Source: Dehalococcoidales bacterium (GTDB lineage Bacteria; Chloroflexota; Dehalococcoidia; Dehalococcoidales; RBG-16-60-22). Taken from it: DNA of 12,183 nucleotides. Made by a program: the position numbers and the translations under genes. The stretch lies in assembly GCA_030603605.1 (NCBI GenBank), contig JAUVXN010000035.1:1-12183 (forward strand). The letters are read 5' to 3'. Numbering within the stretch: position 1 is the stretch's first letter; each line of letters begins with the position of its first letter. Under the pieces are notes generated by a model. The model was given only the letters and a program-made list of their open reading frames with translations. It was not told the origin of the DNA and did no database searches. Shown here piece by piece: positions 1-6,143 of this stretch.

Positions 1-9
1 TGAGGGCTG

Positions 10-220
10 TTGTCACCCTCACCCCCTTTATCCCTCTCTCCCTTGAGGGAGAGGGGGAAGAATATTAGAAGAGGGGCTACGCCCCTCTTAGACACCCCTT
101 ATGATATTTGTTTATTGAAGGGCGAGGAGGGAGAGATTCTAGAGAGGGGCGAAACCCCTCTCTCACCCACACTCCCCCTTCCCTTATTAAGGGAAGGGGG
201 TCAGGGGGATGGGTTGTTAA
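10..220. repeat. MITE-like hairpin-rich intergenic repeat, full-length copy A
   Basis: About 210 bp of non-coding, strand-symmetric sequence. It contains four successive hairpins. Hairpin I has a core stem at 36-42/47-53. Hairpin II has a perfect 9-bp stem, 69-77/81-89, with loop TAC. Hairpin III has a perfect 9-bp stem, 141-149/155-163. Hairpin IV has a perfect 13-bp stem, 174-186/188-200. The outer ends are imperfect inverted repeats: TTGTCACCCTCACCCCC at the left, against the reverse complement of the right end, TTAACAACCCATCCCCC. The reverse complement of this copy aligns over its whole length with 2401-2628, with the same hairpin order. No transposase is present, so if mobile it would be non-autonomous. 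Reading frames across it are translated repeat, not a gene. Confidence 0.8.
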
Positions 221-222
221 AC

Positions 223-256
223 ATGTCCCTAAAAGGTAATTTAAAAGATAGGACAT
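223..256. promoter_or_regulatory. Imperfect inverted repeat upstream of the Trm112 gene promoter
   Basis: ATGTCC at 223-228 is mirrored by GGACAT at 251-256. The match extends inward to ATGTCC(C)TA/TAGGACAT with one bulged C. The dyad ends 2 nt before the extended -10 at 259-267. A regulator site or a folded transcript leader upstream of the promoter are both possible. If the gene is transcribed from 274, the dyad would not be in the mRNA, which favours a DNA site. The first arm's context, gtccctaaaaggt, partly recurs at 2341-2352. Function is inference only. Confidence 0.3.
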
Positions 257-258
257 CG

Positions 259-267
259 TGGTATAAT
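259..267 (+). promoter_or_regulatory. Extended -10 promoter of the Trm112-family gene
   Basis: TGG-TATAAT (TGnTATAAT) lies at 259-267 and matches the extended -10 consensus exactly. The usual initiation distance places +1 at about 274, which is the A of the ATG. No Shine-Dalgarno sequence lies between the -10 and the ATG, so a leaderless mRNA is predicted. No good -35 hexamer is visible at 15-19 nt upstream, as is common for extended -10 promoters. Confidence 0.6.
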
Positions 268-273
268 CAAGCT

Positions 274-456
274 ATGAAAAAAGAACTTATGGATATTTTA
301 GTCTGCCCGGTGTGTAAGGGAGAGCTTAAGCTCAGCGTGGATGAGGAAAACGAGGCGGAAATAGTTACTGGCTCTCTCTACTGCGCCAGGTGTGATGTAA
401 CCTATCCAATTTTAGAGACCATCCCCAACCTGCTGCCGCCAGAGCAGAGAGATTAG
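274..456 (+). CDS. Trm112 family zinc-binding protein
   Basis: This 60-residue protein opens MKKELMDILVCPVCKGEL and has two CxxC pairs (C11/C14 and C37/C40), followed by a YPI...IPNLLPP segment. That is the architecture of the Trm112/YcaR (UPF0434) family. In eukaryotes and archaea these proteins activate methyltransferases; bacterial members are small zinc-ribbon proteins, often of unknown partner. ATG 274 was chosen because the homologous N-terminus starts there and the -10 box lies directly upstream. The open frame continues upstream to position 10, but only through the repeat. The stop codon (454-456) overlaps the stop of the convergent queD gene, leaving no room for a separate terminator. 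The partner methyltransferase is not in this window. Confidence 0.85.
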   Translation: MKKELMDILVCPVCKGELKLSVDEENEAEIVTGSLYCARCDVTYPILETIPNLLPPEQRD

Positions 457-824
457 TCAGGACTGTAGGCTATCCCTGCCTGGGGGGATTCCCATACCTC
501 AATGCCGGAGATGGAAACCGGGGCTCCAGCCAGTTTGGGCTGGAGTTCACTATAGATAGTAGCCGCAATATTCTCTGAAGAGGGATTTATTTTATCAAAC
601 GGCGGCACATCATTGAGACAGGTATGGTCAAACCTGGATAGAATTTCGCCTAAGTACTGCTTTAGCTCGACAAAATCATAGGCTATACCTATCTCATCAA
701 GCTTGGAGGCGCTTACCCTGACTACTACCCGAAAACGGTGCCCGTGCAGTGCCTCACACTTGCCCTGATAACCTCGCAGGAAATGGGCAGCATCAAAATG
801 CTTCTCTACAGATATTTCGTACAC
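453..824 (-). CDS. queD: 6-carboxytetrahydropterin synthase / PTPS family (QueD-like, possibly dual PTPS-I/III)
   Basis: This 123-residue T-fold enzyme of the COG0720 family acts on 7,8-dihydroneopterin triphosphate. Zinc ligands are visible as H14 (FDAAH) and H27/H29 (HGH). The active-site signature is C23-E24-A-L-HGH. The catalytic pair D66-H67 (RFDHTCLND) and the substrate-anchoring glutamate E112 (WES) are in place. QueD makes the queuosine precursor. Having both Cys and the adjacent Glu resembles enzymes that also release 6-hydroxymethyl-dihydropterin for folate synthesis. The gene is last in the folP-folK-queD operon, 2 bp after folK, with a GTG start and AGGAG at 830-834. No queuosine genes (queC, queE, queF) are next to it, so the folate context is the stronger clue. 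Family call is secure; exact product is inferred. Confidence 0.88.
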   Translation of the reverse strand: MYEISVEKHFDAAHFLRGYQGKCEALHGHRFRVVVRVSASKLDEIGIAYDFVELKQYLGEILSRFDHTCLNDVPPFDKINPSSENIAATIYSELQPKLAGAPVSISGIEVWESPQAGIAYSPD

Positions 825-826
825 TA

Positions 827-1321
827 TTACTCCTGATTATCCAACTTAAGGACGCCCTGTTTTTCCCTTACGCCTTCTGATAGTTCTTTAATTGTCTTAC
901 CGCTCACTGGATGCACCACGTCAGGGGCAATCTCCGCCAGAGGAACAAGCGCAAAAGCTCTCTCCGTCATCTTTGGGTGAGGGATGGTCAGTTCAGGGGT
1001 TTCAATAACCTGCTCATCATAAAGGAGAATATCTATGTCAATGGGGCGGGGGGCGTTGGATTTACCGGTTCTGCCCAGCTTACTTTCAATGCCCTTAGCC
1101 AGAGCCAGCAGCCCCGCTGGTTCCAACCGAGTATAAGCCCGGCACACCAGATTGAGAAAGCGGGACTGTTCCGGATTACCTATCGGCTCGGTATCATATA
1201 CGGATGAAATCTCTCCCATCCGCACCCTCTGTGACAGAAAATCTAATGCCTTGTCCAGATTCTCCTGACGGTCTCCCATATTTGAGCCAAGGCTAAGGTA
1301 TATTGTTACTGCCTCAGTCAT
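827..1321 (-). CDS. folK: 2-amino-4-hydroxy-6-hydroxymethyldihydropteridine pyrophosphokinase
   Basis: FolK (HPPK) transfers pyrophosphate from ATP to 6-hydroxymethyl-7,8-dihydropterin, the step before dihydropteroate synthase. The 164-residue protein shows YLSLGSNMGDR at residues 8-18 and RPIDIDILLY (92-101), with D95 and D97 as the magnesium ligands. The downstream stretch IPHPKMTERAFALVPLAEIAPD is also typical of the family. Length is normal. ATG 1321 was chosen over an in-frame upstream start at 1348. GAAGGAGG at 1329-1336 is 7 nt before ATG 1321, and the upstream extension would only add residues encoded by the Shine-Dalgarno region. The gene overlaps the end of folP by 8 bp, which suggests translational coupling. 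It is followed 2 bp later by queD. Confidence 0.95.
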   Translation of the reverse strand: MTEAVTIYLSLGSNMGDRQENLDKALDFLSQRVRMGEISSVYDTEPIGNPEQSRFLNLVCRAYTRLEPAGLLALAKGIESKLGRTGKSNAPRPIDIDILLYDEQVIETPELTIPHPKMTERAFALVPLAEIAPDVVHPVSGKTIKELSEGVREKQGVLKLDNQE

Positions 1322-2174
1322 CAATTTGCCTCCTTCGTATAATAGCATCGCTCATCCGACAGACGCGCATCGTCGGTTTTACATCGTGAACCCGTACCAT
1401 ATCAGCACCATTGGCAATGCCAATAGCTATAGTAGCCGCTGCCCCTTCCAGGCGCTGGTCAACAGGCAGGTCCAACACCAAGCCAATCACTGATTTGCGA
1501 GAGGTACCCAATAAGATAGGTCTGCCCAGAGATTTAAGTCCAGCCAAACGGTGGATAATCTCCAAGTTTTGCTCCAGGGTCTTGCCGAAGCCGATGCCGG
1601 GGTCAATAATGATGTTCGGCTCAGCTACCCCGGATTTTATAGCCAGGCTGATGCTCCTCTCCAAATCAGAAGTAACCTTAGCTATTATATCATGGCAGGG
1701 AGCATCCCGCTGGTTGCTCATCAGAATAATAGGCACACCTGCTTCGGCGGCTACCTTGGCTATTTTGGGGTCACGCTTTAATCCCCAGATATCATTAATC
1801 ATTGCGGCGCCAGCCTTCACGGCACGACTGGCTATCGCTGACTTATAACTATCTATACTTACTGGTACCGTTAGTTCGCTGGCTAACCTTTCTATAACCG
1901 GTATTACCAGCCGGAGTTCATCATCAACATCGTCCACAGATTTCGGTTCTGTTCCCGGTCGGGTAGACTCCCCACCGACATCAATAATATCCGCCCCCTC
2001 AGCAACCATGCGTTTGGCTTGGGCTACTGCTGCCTCAATATCACTACCTATCCCATCCCCGGCGAAGGAATCAGGACTGAGATTGCAGATTCCTATAACA
2101 TAAGTTCGCTCCCCCCACCTGAACTCGGTGTTACCACAGCGGGTAGTAACCAACGGTGATTTACTCTGCTTCAT
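1314..2174 (-). CDS. folP: Dihydropteroate synthase
   Basis: FolP condenses hydroxymethyldihydropterin pyrophosphate with p-aminobenzoate to make dihydropteroate; it is the sulfonamide target. The 286-residue TIM barrel shows NLSPDSF (31-37, loop 1), DVGGESTRPG (65-74, loop 2), INDIWGL, DPGIGFGKT, LLGTSRKS and a C-terminal VRVHDV. All are family signatures. Loop 1 differs slightly from the common NVTPDSFSDGG form (here NLSPDSFAGDG), but the key Asn and Asp are kept. It is the first gene of a minus-strand operon with folK (8-bp overlap) and queD. The ATG at 2174 is preceded by AGAGG at 2181-2185, 6 nt upstream. No folE, folB, folC or folA lies in the window. Confidence 0.95.
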   Translation of the reverse strand: MKQSKSPLVTTRCGNTEFRWGERTYVIGICNLSPDSFAGDGIGSDIEAAVAQAKRMVAEGADIIDVGGESTRPGTEPKSVDDVDDELRLVIPVIERLASELTVPVSIDSYKSAIASRAVKAGAAMINDIWGLKRDPKIAKVAAEAGVPIILMSNQRDAPCHDIIAKVTSDLERSISLAIKSGVAEPNIIIDPGIGFGKTLEQNLEIIHRLAGLKSLGRPILLGTSRKSVIGLVLDLPVDQRLEGAAATIAIGIANGADMVRVHDVKPTMRVCRMSDAIIRRRQIDD

Positions 2175-2222
2175 TTGATACCTCTAATGAAGGATTTATG
2201 GCTCGCTCAAAGCCTGCTTCAT

Positions 2223-2231
2223 ATTTTAGCA
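2223..2231 (-). promoter_or_regulatory. Candidate extended -10 promoter of the folP-folK-queD operon
   Basis: Read on the minus strand this is TGC-TAAAAT, a TGnTATAAT-type extended -10 with one mismatch. The start site would fall near 2216-2217, giving a leader of about 42 nt that includes the AGAGG Shine-Dalgarno of folP. The corresponding -35 region (around 2246-2251, TTTTAT) is poor. Placement upstream of the first gene of the operon supports it; it is not otherwise verified. Confidence 0.45.
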
Positions 2232-2307
2232 TTTTCTCACGGCTGATAAAACTACTAGAAGTCGTTTGACAACCTATCGCCTGTCTCTCCTCCTATTAGA
2301 ATATTTG

Positions 2308-2333
2308 GTGACCTCACCCCCCGAAGAGTCTTC
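2308..2333. repeat. Possible truncated repeat end plus short perfect palindrome
   Basis: GTGACCTCACCCCCC at 2308-2322 resembles the terminal sequence of the hairpin repeat (reverse complement of the right end of copy B: TTGACCTCACCCCC). It is followed directly by the palindrome CGAAGA-G-TCTTCG at 2322-2334. The rest of the 2232-2400 stretch shows no convincing gene. A short open frame at 2266-2487 runs into the repeat and has no recognisable protein features. This may be a broken fifth copy; the match is short, so confidence is low. Confidence 0.3.
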
Positions 2334-2400
2334 GACCTGTGTCCCTAAAGGTGAGTTACAAGACTTGTTTCAGGATCAGCTTCACCTCTTAGATGTTTAT

Positions 2401-2628
2401 TTGACAACCCCATCCCCCATTATCCCCCTTCCCCTTACCAAGGGGACGGGGGAATGGATATATAAGAGAGGCGAAGCCTCTCTTTGACTCTCCTTTAGTA
2501 TTTTTCTCCTTGATAGCTGGAAGAAGGGAAAGAGACTTTTTGGGGTGTTTAAGAGGGGGGCAGCCCCTCTTCTTAATATCCTTCCCCTTCTCCTTTTAAG
2601 GAGAGGGGGATAAAGGGGGTGAGGTCAA
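2401..2628. repeat. MITE-like hairpin-rich repeat, full-length copy B (inverted relative to copy A)
   Basis: The 228-bp element is bounded by TTGAC (2401-2405) and GTCAA (2624-2628). The imperfect terminal inverted repeats are TTGACAACCCCATCCCCC, and TTGACCTCACCCCC from the reverse complement of the right end. Hairpins in order are: IV at 2424-2436/2440-2452 (12 of 13 paired, loop ACC); III at 2464-2472/2476-2484 (9-bp perfect stem, loop GAA); II at 2551-2558/2564-2571; I at 2584-2595/2598-2609. Hairpins I and II share near-identical sequence with 32-57 and 69-89 of copy A in reverse complement. The central spacer contains ATAGCTGGAAG (2513-2523), which recurs in copy D. No coding potential is seen. 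Confidence 0.82.
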
Positions 2629-2650
2629 TAGACAATCTCCCACGAATAAC

Positions 2651-2680
2651 TTGCCTGTAAAGGGGCCAATGTGATAAGAT
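2651..2680 (+). promoter_or_regulatory. Candidate promoter of the carboxyltransferase gene
   Basis: TTGCCT at 2651-2656 (4 of 6 to TTGACA) is 18 bp from TAAGAT at 2675-2680. The -10 is preceded by TG one base upstream (TGA-TAAGAT, an extended -10). Initiation near 2687 would give a leader of about 31 nt, containing GGAGGTGA at 2709-2716 just before ATG 2718. The site lies just outside the right end of repeat copy B. Prediction from sequence only. Confidence 0.45.
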
Positions 2681-2717
2681 TACTTGTCTTTGCCTATTTA
2701 AGCTCTACGGAGGTGAA

Positions 2718-4268
2718 ATGGGTTTGGAAGACGAACTGGATATGCTAGCTAAGTTAGAAAAACAGATAGAAGCTGGTGGTGGCGAAAAGCGCATTCAACA
2801 GCAACATGCCTCGGGCAAGCTCACGGCACGGGAGAGAATTGACCTTTTATTTGACTCCGGCACCTTCAACGAGCTGGATTTATTTGTCCAGCACCACTGC
2901 ACCAACTTTGGCATGGAGAAGATTCCCATCCCGGCCGACGGGGTGGTTACCGGCTACGGAAAGGTAAACGGTCGTACCGTATGCGTCTTTGCGCAAGACT
3001 TTACCGCCAAGGGTGGTACCCTGGGCGAGATGCACGCCAAGAAGATATGTAAGGTCATGGACATGGCAATGACCATGAAAGTACCCATGGTTGGTTTCAT
3101 TGATAGCGGCGGAGCTCGCATCCAGGAAGGAGTTAATGCCCTTAACGGCTATGGCAATATCTTTTTCCGTAACTCCTGTGCCTCCGGCGTTATCCCGCAG
3201 ATATCAGCTATTATGGGACCTGCCGCCGGTGGCGCTGTCTATTCACCGGCAATGACCGACTTCGTCTTTATGGTGAAGGGGACAAGCTATATGTATATCA
3301 CCGGTCCCAGCGTAGTCAAGGCAGCCACCAGTGAGGAGATAACTGACGAGAAGTTAGGTGGAGCCATGACGCATAATATCAAAAGTGGCGTGGCTCAATT
3401 CGCTTGTGATAACGATGAGCAGGCTATTGCCGAGATAAAGAACCTCCTGGGCTACCTGCCGCAGAGTAATGAGGGAAAGCTGCCTGACATCCCCCCGACC
3501 GATTCTCCTGACCGCATGGACTCGGCTCTGGATGATATTATACCGAAGGAAGCACACAAAACCTACGATATGAAGGCAGTCATCCGTTCTATTGTGGATA
3601 ATGGTGAGTTTCTTGAGCCATCCCGCAAGTATGCACCAAACATAATTACCGCCTTTGCCCGCTTAAATGGACATGTGGTCGGAATTATTGCCAACCAGCC
3701 TGAACACCTCGCTGGCTGTCTTGATATCGATGCTTCAGATAAAGCCACCAGATTTATCCGCTTCTGCGACGCTTTTAATATTCCTCTACTTACCATTGCT
3801 GATGTCCCCGGCTATCTCCCCGGTAGCAGTCAGGAGTGGGGAGGAATAATCAGGCATGGTGCCAAGCTCCTGTGGTGTTACTCTGAGGCAACTGTCCCCA
3901 AGCTCACTTTGATTACCCGCAAGGCTTATGGAGGGGCATATATAGCCATGTGCAGCCAGAGTCTGGGTGCTGATTATACCCTCGCCTGGCCTACGGCGGA
4001 AATAGCAGTTATGGGGGCGGAGGGTGCGGCAGCCATCATCCACCGCCAGGAAATCCAGACTGCGGACGACCCCAAAGCTAAAGAGAGGGAGAAGATTGAA
4101 GAGTACCGCAAGCTATTCTATAACCCTTATGTTGCCGCCAGCCAGGGATATATCAATGCGGTTATCCGTCCCAGGGATACACGCCCGGCAATAATTGCTG
4201 CTCTTGAGGCACTGCGTAATAAAAAAGAGACCCGCCCGACAAGGAAGCATGGCAATATCCCAATGTAG
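2718..4268 (+). CDS. Acyl-CoA carboxyltransferase beta subunit (propionyl-CoA carboxylase / methylmalonyl-CoA decarboxylase alpha family)
   Basis: This 516-residue carboxyltransferase moves a carboxyl group between carboxybiotin and an acyl-CoA. It has two crotonase-fold halves. The N-half shows RERIDLL, FAQDFT, a GEMHAKKI stretch and the oxyanion motif GGARIQEG (from G131), then MGPAAGGAVYSPA. The C-half has ADVPGYLPG, QEWGGIIRHGAKLL, TRKAYGGAY and AWPTAEIAVMGAEGAA. Length is normal for PccB/MmdA. A perfect GGAGGTGA lies 1 nt from ATG 2718, closer than usual. No biotin carboxylase, biotin carrier or membrane decarboxylase subunit is next to it, so the holoenzyme type cannot be fixed. The residue after GGAY is Ile409, where propionyl-specific enzymes usually have Asp. 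That suggests a broader or acetyl-CoA-tolerant pocket, by inference. The closeness to TCA genes would fit a role in C3/C4 interconversion. Confidence 0.88.
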   Translation: MGLEDELDMLAKLEKQIEAGGGEKRIQQQHASGKLTARERIDLLFDSGTFNELDLFVQHHCTNFGMEKIPIPADGVVTGYGKVNGRTVCVFAQDFTAKGGTLGEMHAKKICKVMDMAMTMKVPMVGFIDSGGARIQEGVNALNGYGNIFFRNSCASGVIPQISAIMGPAAGGAVYSPAMTDFVFMVKGTSYMYITGPSVVKAATSEEITDEKLGGAMTHNIKSGVAQFACDNDEQAIAEIKNLLGYLPQSNEGKLPDIPPTDSPDRMDSALDDIIPKEAHKTYDMKAVIRSIVDNGEFLEPSRKYAPNIITAFARLNGHVVGIIANQPEHLAGCLDIDASDKATRFIRFCDAFNIPLLTIADVPGYLPGSSQEWGGIIRHGAKLLWCYSEATVPKLTLITRKAYGGAYIAMCSQSLGADYTLAWPTAEIAVMGAEGAAAIIHRQEIQTADDPKAKEREKIEEYRKLFYNPYVAASQGYINAVIRPRDTRPAIIAALEALRNKKETRPTRKHGNIPM

Positions 4269-4270
4269 AG

Positions 4271-4376
4271 TAGAGGGGGTTCACCCCCTTCAAGCCACCC
4301 TTCCAGGAGGAGGGAAGAGATTTTAGAGAGGGCGGAGTTAGTCTCTTACCTGCACTCTTCCCCTAATAAAAGGAAT
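4271..4376 (+). repeat. Degenerate partial copy C of the hairpin repeat, in the mmdA-aconitase gap
   Basis: The gap aligns in the same orientation with about 71-193 of copy A. There is a hairpin AGGGGGT-TC-ACCCCCT (4274-4289) in the position of hairpin II. A spacer containing CCTTCCAG (4299-4306) is the complement of the CTGGAAG motif seen in copies B and D. GAGGAGGGAAGAGATTTTAGAGAGGGCG parallels the spacer-to-hairpin III stretch of copy A. A decayed hairpin IV (CTTCCCCTAATAAAAGGA) follows. The outer ends are missing. The final AAAAGGAA (4368-4375) is the only Shine-Dalgarno candidate for the aconitase gene at 4384. The first hairpin has no T-run, so it is a weak terminator at best. Confidence 0.6.
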
Positions 4377-4383
4377 AAATTTC

Positions 4384-5637
4384 ATGGGCAAGACATTAGC
4401 TGAGAAGATATTAAGTAAGAAATCTGGAAGTGACGCGAAAGCGGGAGATATTGTTATTGCCGGGGTAGACCTGATTTTTGTCCAGGATACTACCGGGCCA
4501 CTGACGGTAAGACAATTTCAGGCAAGCGGATTTAAGGGTCTGGCTGACCCGCAAAAAACTGCCTTATTTATTGACCATGCTGCTCCCAGTCCCAATAACG
4601 GGCTATCAAACGACCACTTGCTCCTGCGCCACTTTGCTCAACAAACCGGGGCTATTATCTCCGATGTGGGCGGTGGTGTATGCCACCAGCTCGTAGTCGA
4701 ATCTCTGGCTAAGCCGGGTGATGTCATCGTTGGTGCTGATTCACACACCGTAACTGCTGGCGGACTAGGTGCTTTTGCCACGGGAATGGGCTCTTCTGAT
4801 GTGGCGATTATCTTCGGGCTGGGTAAGACCTGGTTACGAGTCCCGGAGAGCATCAGGGTAGTACTCTCGGGTAATTTCCAGAAAGGCGTTTGTGCCAAAG
4901 ACCTCGTCCTTCACCTTATTGGACAGCTTGGAGCCGATGGCGCTACCTATAAAGCACTGGAATTTGGGGGTGATACGGTGGGGGCAATGCCAGTGTCACA
5001 GCGCTTTACGATAGCCAACATGGCGGTGGAGGCTGGAGCCAAAGTCGGGCTTTTTCCGGCTGACGAGACTACCCGGAATTACCTGACTGAACAGGGACGG
5101 GATGGTCACTACCAGCCGGTCTTCCCTGACGCCGACGCTATCTATGAACAGACCTTTAACATTGATGTGGCTAATCTTGAACCGACTATATCCCGGCCCC
5201 ATACCGTAGATAATACTGCTCCTGTCAGGGAGCTTAAGGGAACTAAAATCCAGCAGGTATTTATTGGCACCTGCACTAACGGGCGTCTGGAAGACCTGGA
5301 GATAGCGGCTAATATCTTAAAGGGGGAAAAATGCCACCCCCAGACCAGACTAGTAGTTACCCCGGCGTCACGGCAGGTTCTGGTCGAGGCGATTAAGGCT
5401 GGCTACATCCAAAGCCTGATTGAAGCCGGAGCGGCTATCTTGCCCCCGGGCTGTGGGCCCTGCCTTGGTCTGCATCAGGGAGTGCTGGGTGACGGGGAAG
5501 CCTGCCTGTCCACCTCTAACCGAAATTTTAAAGGTCGAATGGGTAACCCTGAAGCCTTCGTTTATCTGGGCAGTCCAGCCACGGCGGCGGCTACGGCGCT
5601 AGCTGGTGAAATCACCGACCCGAGGGAGGTGGTATAG
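4384..5637 (+). CDS. Aconitase / homoaconitase-type large subunit (LeuC/HacA family)
   Basis: This 417-residue [4Fe-4S] hydro-lyase large subunit isomerises citrate and isocitrate in this context. Cluster ligands are C297 (IGTCTNGR), C357 and C360 (PPGCGPCLG). Also seen are QDTTGPL, the DHAAPSPN motif, GADSHTVTAGGLGAFATGMGSSD, and a C-terminal SNRNFKGRMGN followed by YLGSPATAAATALAGEI. The last two are typical of the LeuC/homoaconitase-like group rather than the fused AcnA/AcnB enzymes. By sequence alone it could be 3-isopropylmalate or homoaconitate dehydratase. The following isocitrate dehydrogenase, malate dehydrogenase and fumarase genes favour aconitase, and no leuA or leuB-type leucine gene lies near. 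AAGGA at 4370-4374 serves ATG 4384. The small subunit begins directly at the stop codon. Confidence 0.85.
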   Translation: MGKTLAEKILSKKSGSDAKAGDIVIAGVDLIFVQDTTGPLTVRQFQASGFKGLADPQKTALFIDHAAPSPNNGLSNDHLLLRHFAQQTGAIISDVGGGVCHQLVVESLAKPGDVIVGADSHTVTAGGLGAFATGMGSSDVAIIFGLGKTWLRVPESIRVVLSGNFQKGVCAKDLVLHLIGQLGADGATYKALEFGGDTVGAMPVSQRFTIANMAVEAGAKVGLFPADETTRNYLTEQGRDGHYQPVFPDADAIYEQTFNIDVANLEPTISRPHTVDNTAPVRELKGTKIQQVFIGTCTNGRLEDLEIAANILKGEKCHPQTRLVVTPASRQVLVEAIKAGYIQSLIEAGAAILPPGCGPCLGLHQGVLGDGEACLSTSNRNFKGRMGNPEAFVYLGSPATAAATALAGEITDPREVV

Positions 5638-6132
5638 TTGCTTAAGGGAAGAGCCTTTAAATTTGGCGATAGCATTTCCACCGACCACATTATACCCGGG
5701 CGCTTTGCTCACCTCAGAAGCAATCTTCCCGAACTGGCAAAACACGTTCTGGAAGATGCCGACCCCGCCTTTGCTTCCAGAGTAAAGGAGGGGGATTTTG
5801 TTGTTGCCGGCAATAACTTTGGCCTTGGCTCCAGTCGGGAACATGCGCCTCTAGTTATCAAGATGGCCGGGGTAAAAGCTATACTGGCTAAATCAGTAGC
5901 TCGGATATTCTTTAGAAACGCTATCAACCTGGGGCTTCCCGTGTTAATATGTGATACTGATACAATTAGTGATGGGGATGAGCTGGAGATAGACCTGGCT
6001 GCAGGCACGGTCAGGGATGTAACCAGTGGTAACCAGTTAACTTTTGGTAAAATCCCCGAGGCGATGCTCCGTATCCTTGACGAGGGCGGGCTTATCCCCT
6101 ATATCCAGAAATATGGCGATTTCAAGCTGTAG
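5638..6132 (+). CDS. Aconitase / homoaconitase-type small subunit (LeuD family)
   Basis: This 164-residue swivel domain completes the active site of the large subunit. It has [13 protein letters not shown] (10-22), the substrate-recognition loop FAHLRSN (23-29), [10 protein letters not shown] (62-71) and [14 protein letters not shown] (88-101). The loop HLRS resembles the YLRT-type loop of homoaconitases more than the YLVM-type of isopropylmalate isomerases. This fits a tricarboxylate such as citrate or isocitrate. The start is TTG 5638, immediately after the TAG of the large subunit. GGAGGTGG (5625-5632) inside the end of the upstream gene is spaced 5 nt from it, so the pair is probably translationally coupled. 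Length is normal for the family. The protein has no cysteine cluster of its own, as expected. Confidence 0.85.
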   Translation: MLKGRAFKFGDSISTDHIIPGRFAHLRSNLPELAKHVLEDADPAFASRVKEGDFVVAGNNFGLGSSREHAPLVIKMAGVKAILAKSVARIFFRNAINLGLPVLICDTDTISDGDELEIDLAAGTVRDVTSGNQLTFGKIPEAMLRILDEGGLIPYIQKYGDFKL

Positions 6133-6143
6133 GAGATAGACTG

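Noticed and set aside
10..273. In-frame 88-codon extension upstream of the Trm112 gene
   Set aside because: The extension is translated repeat sequence (Pro/Leu/Arg-rich), the family N-terminus begins at 274, and the -10 box lies inside the extension.
1322..1348. Upstream start for folK at 1348
   Set aside because: The strong GAAGGAGG lies downstream of it and is correctly spaced for ATG 1321; the extra residues are encoded by the Shine-Dalgarno region.
1411..1848. Long antisense open frame opposite folP (also others opposite folK, aconitase, icd and mdh)
   Set aside because: These mirror strongly coding genes on the other strand, lack Shine-Dalgarno sequences and show no domain features.
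2266..2487. Open frame of 73 codons in the folP-mmdA gap
   Set aside because: It runs into repeat copy B, has no Shine-Dalgarno and no protein-like features.
10..2628. CRISPR array or tandem repeats as an explanation of the CCCCT-rich intergenic regions
   Set aside because: There is no regular repeat-spacer periodicity; the copies are dispersed, inverted and internally palindromic.
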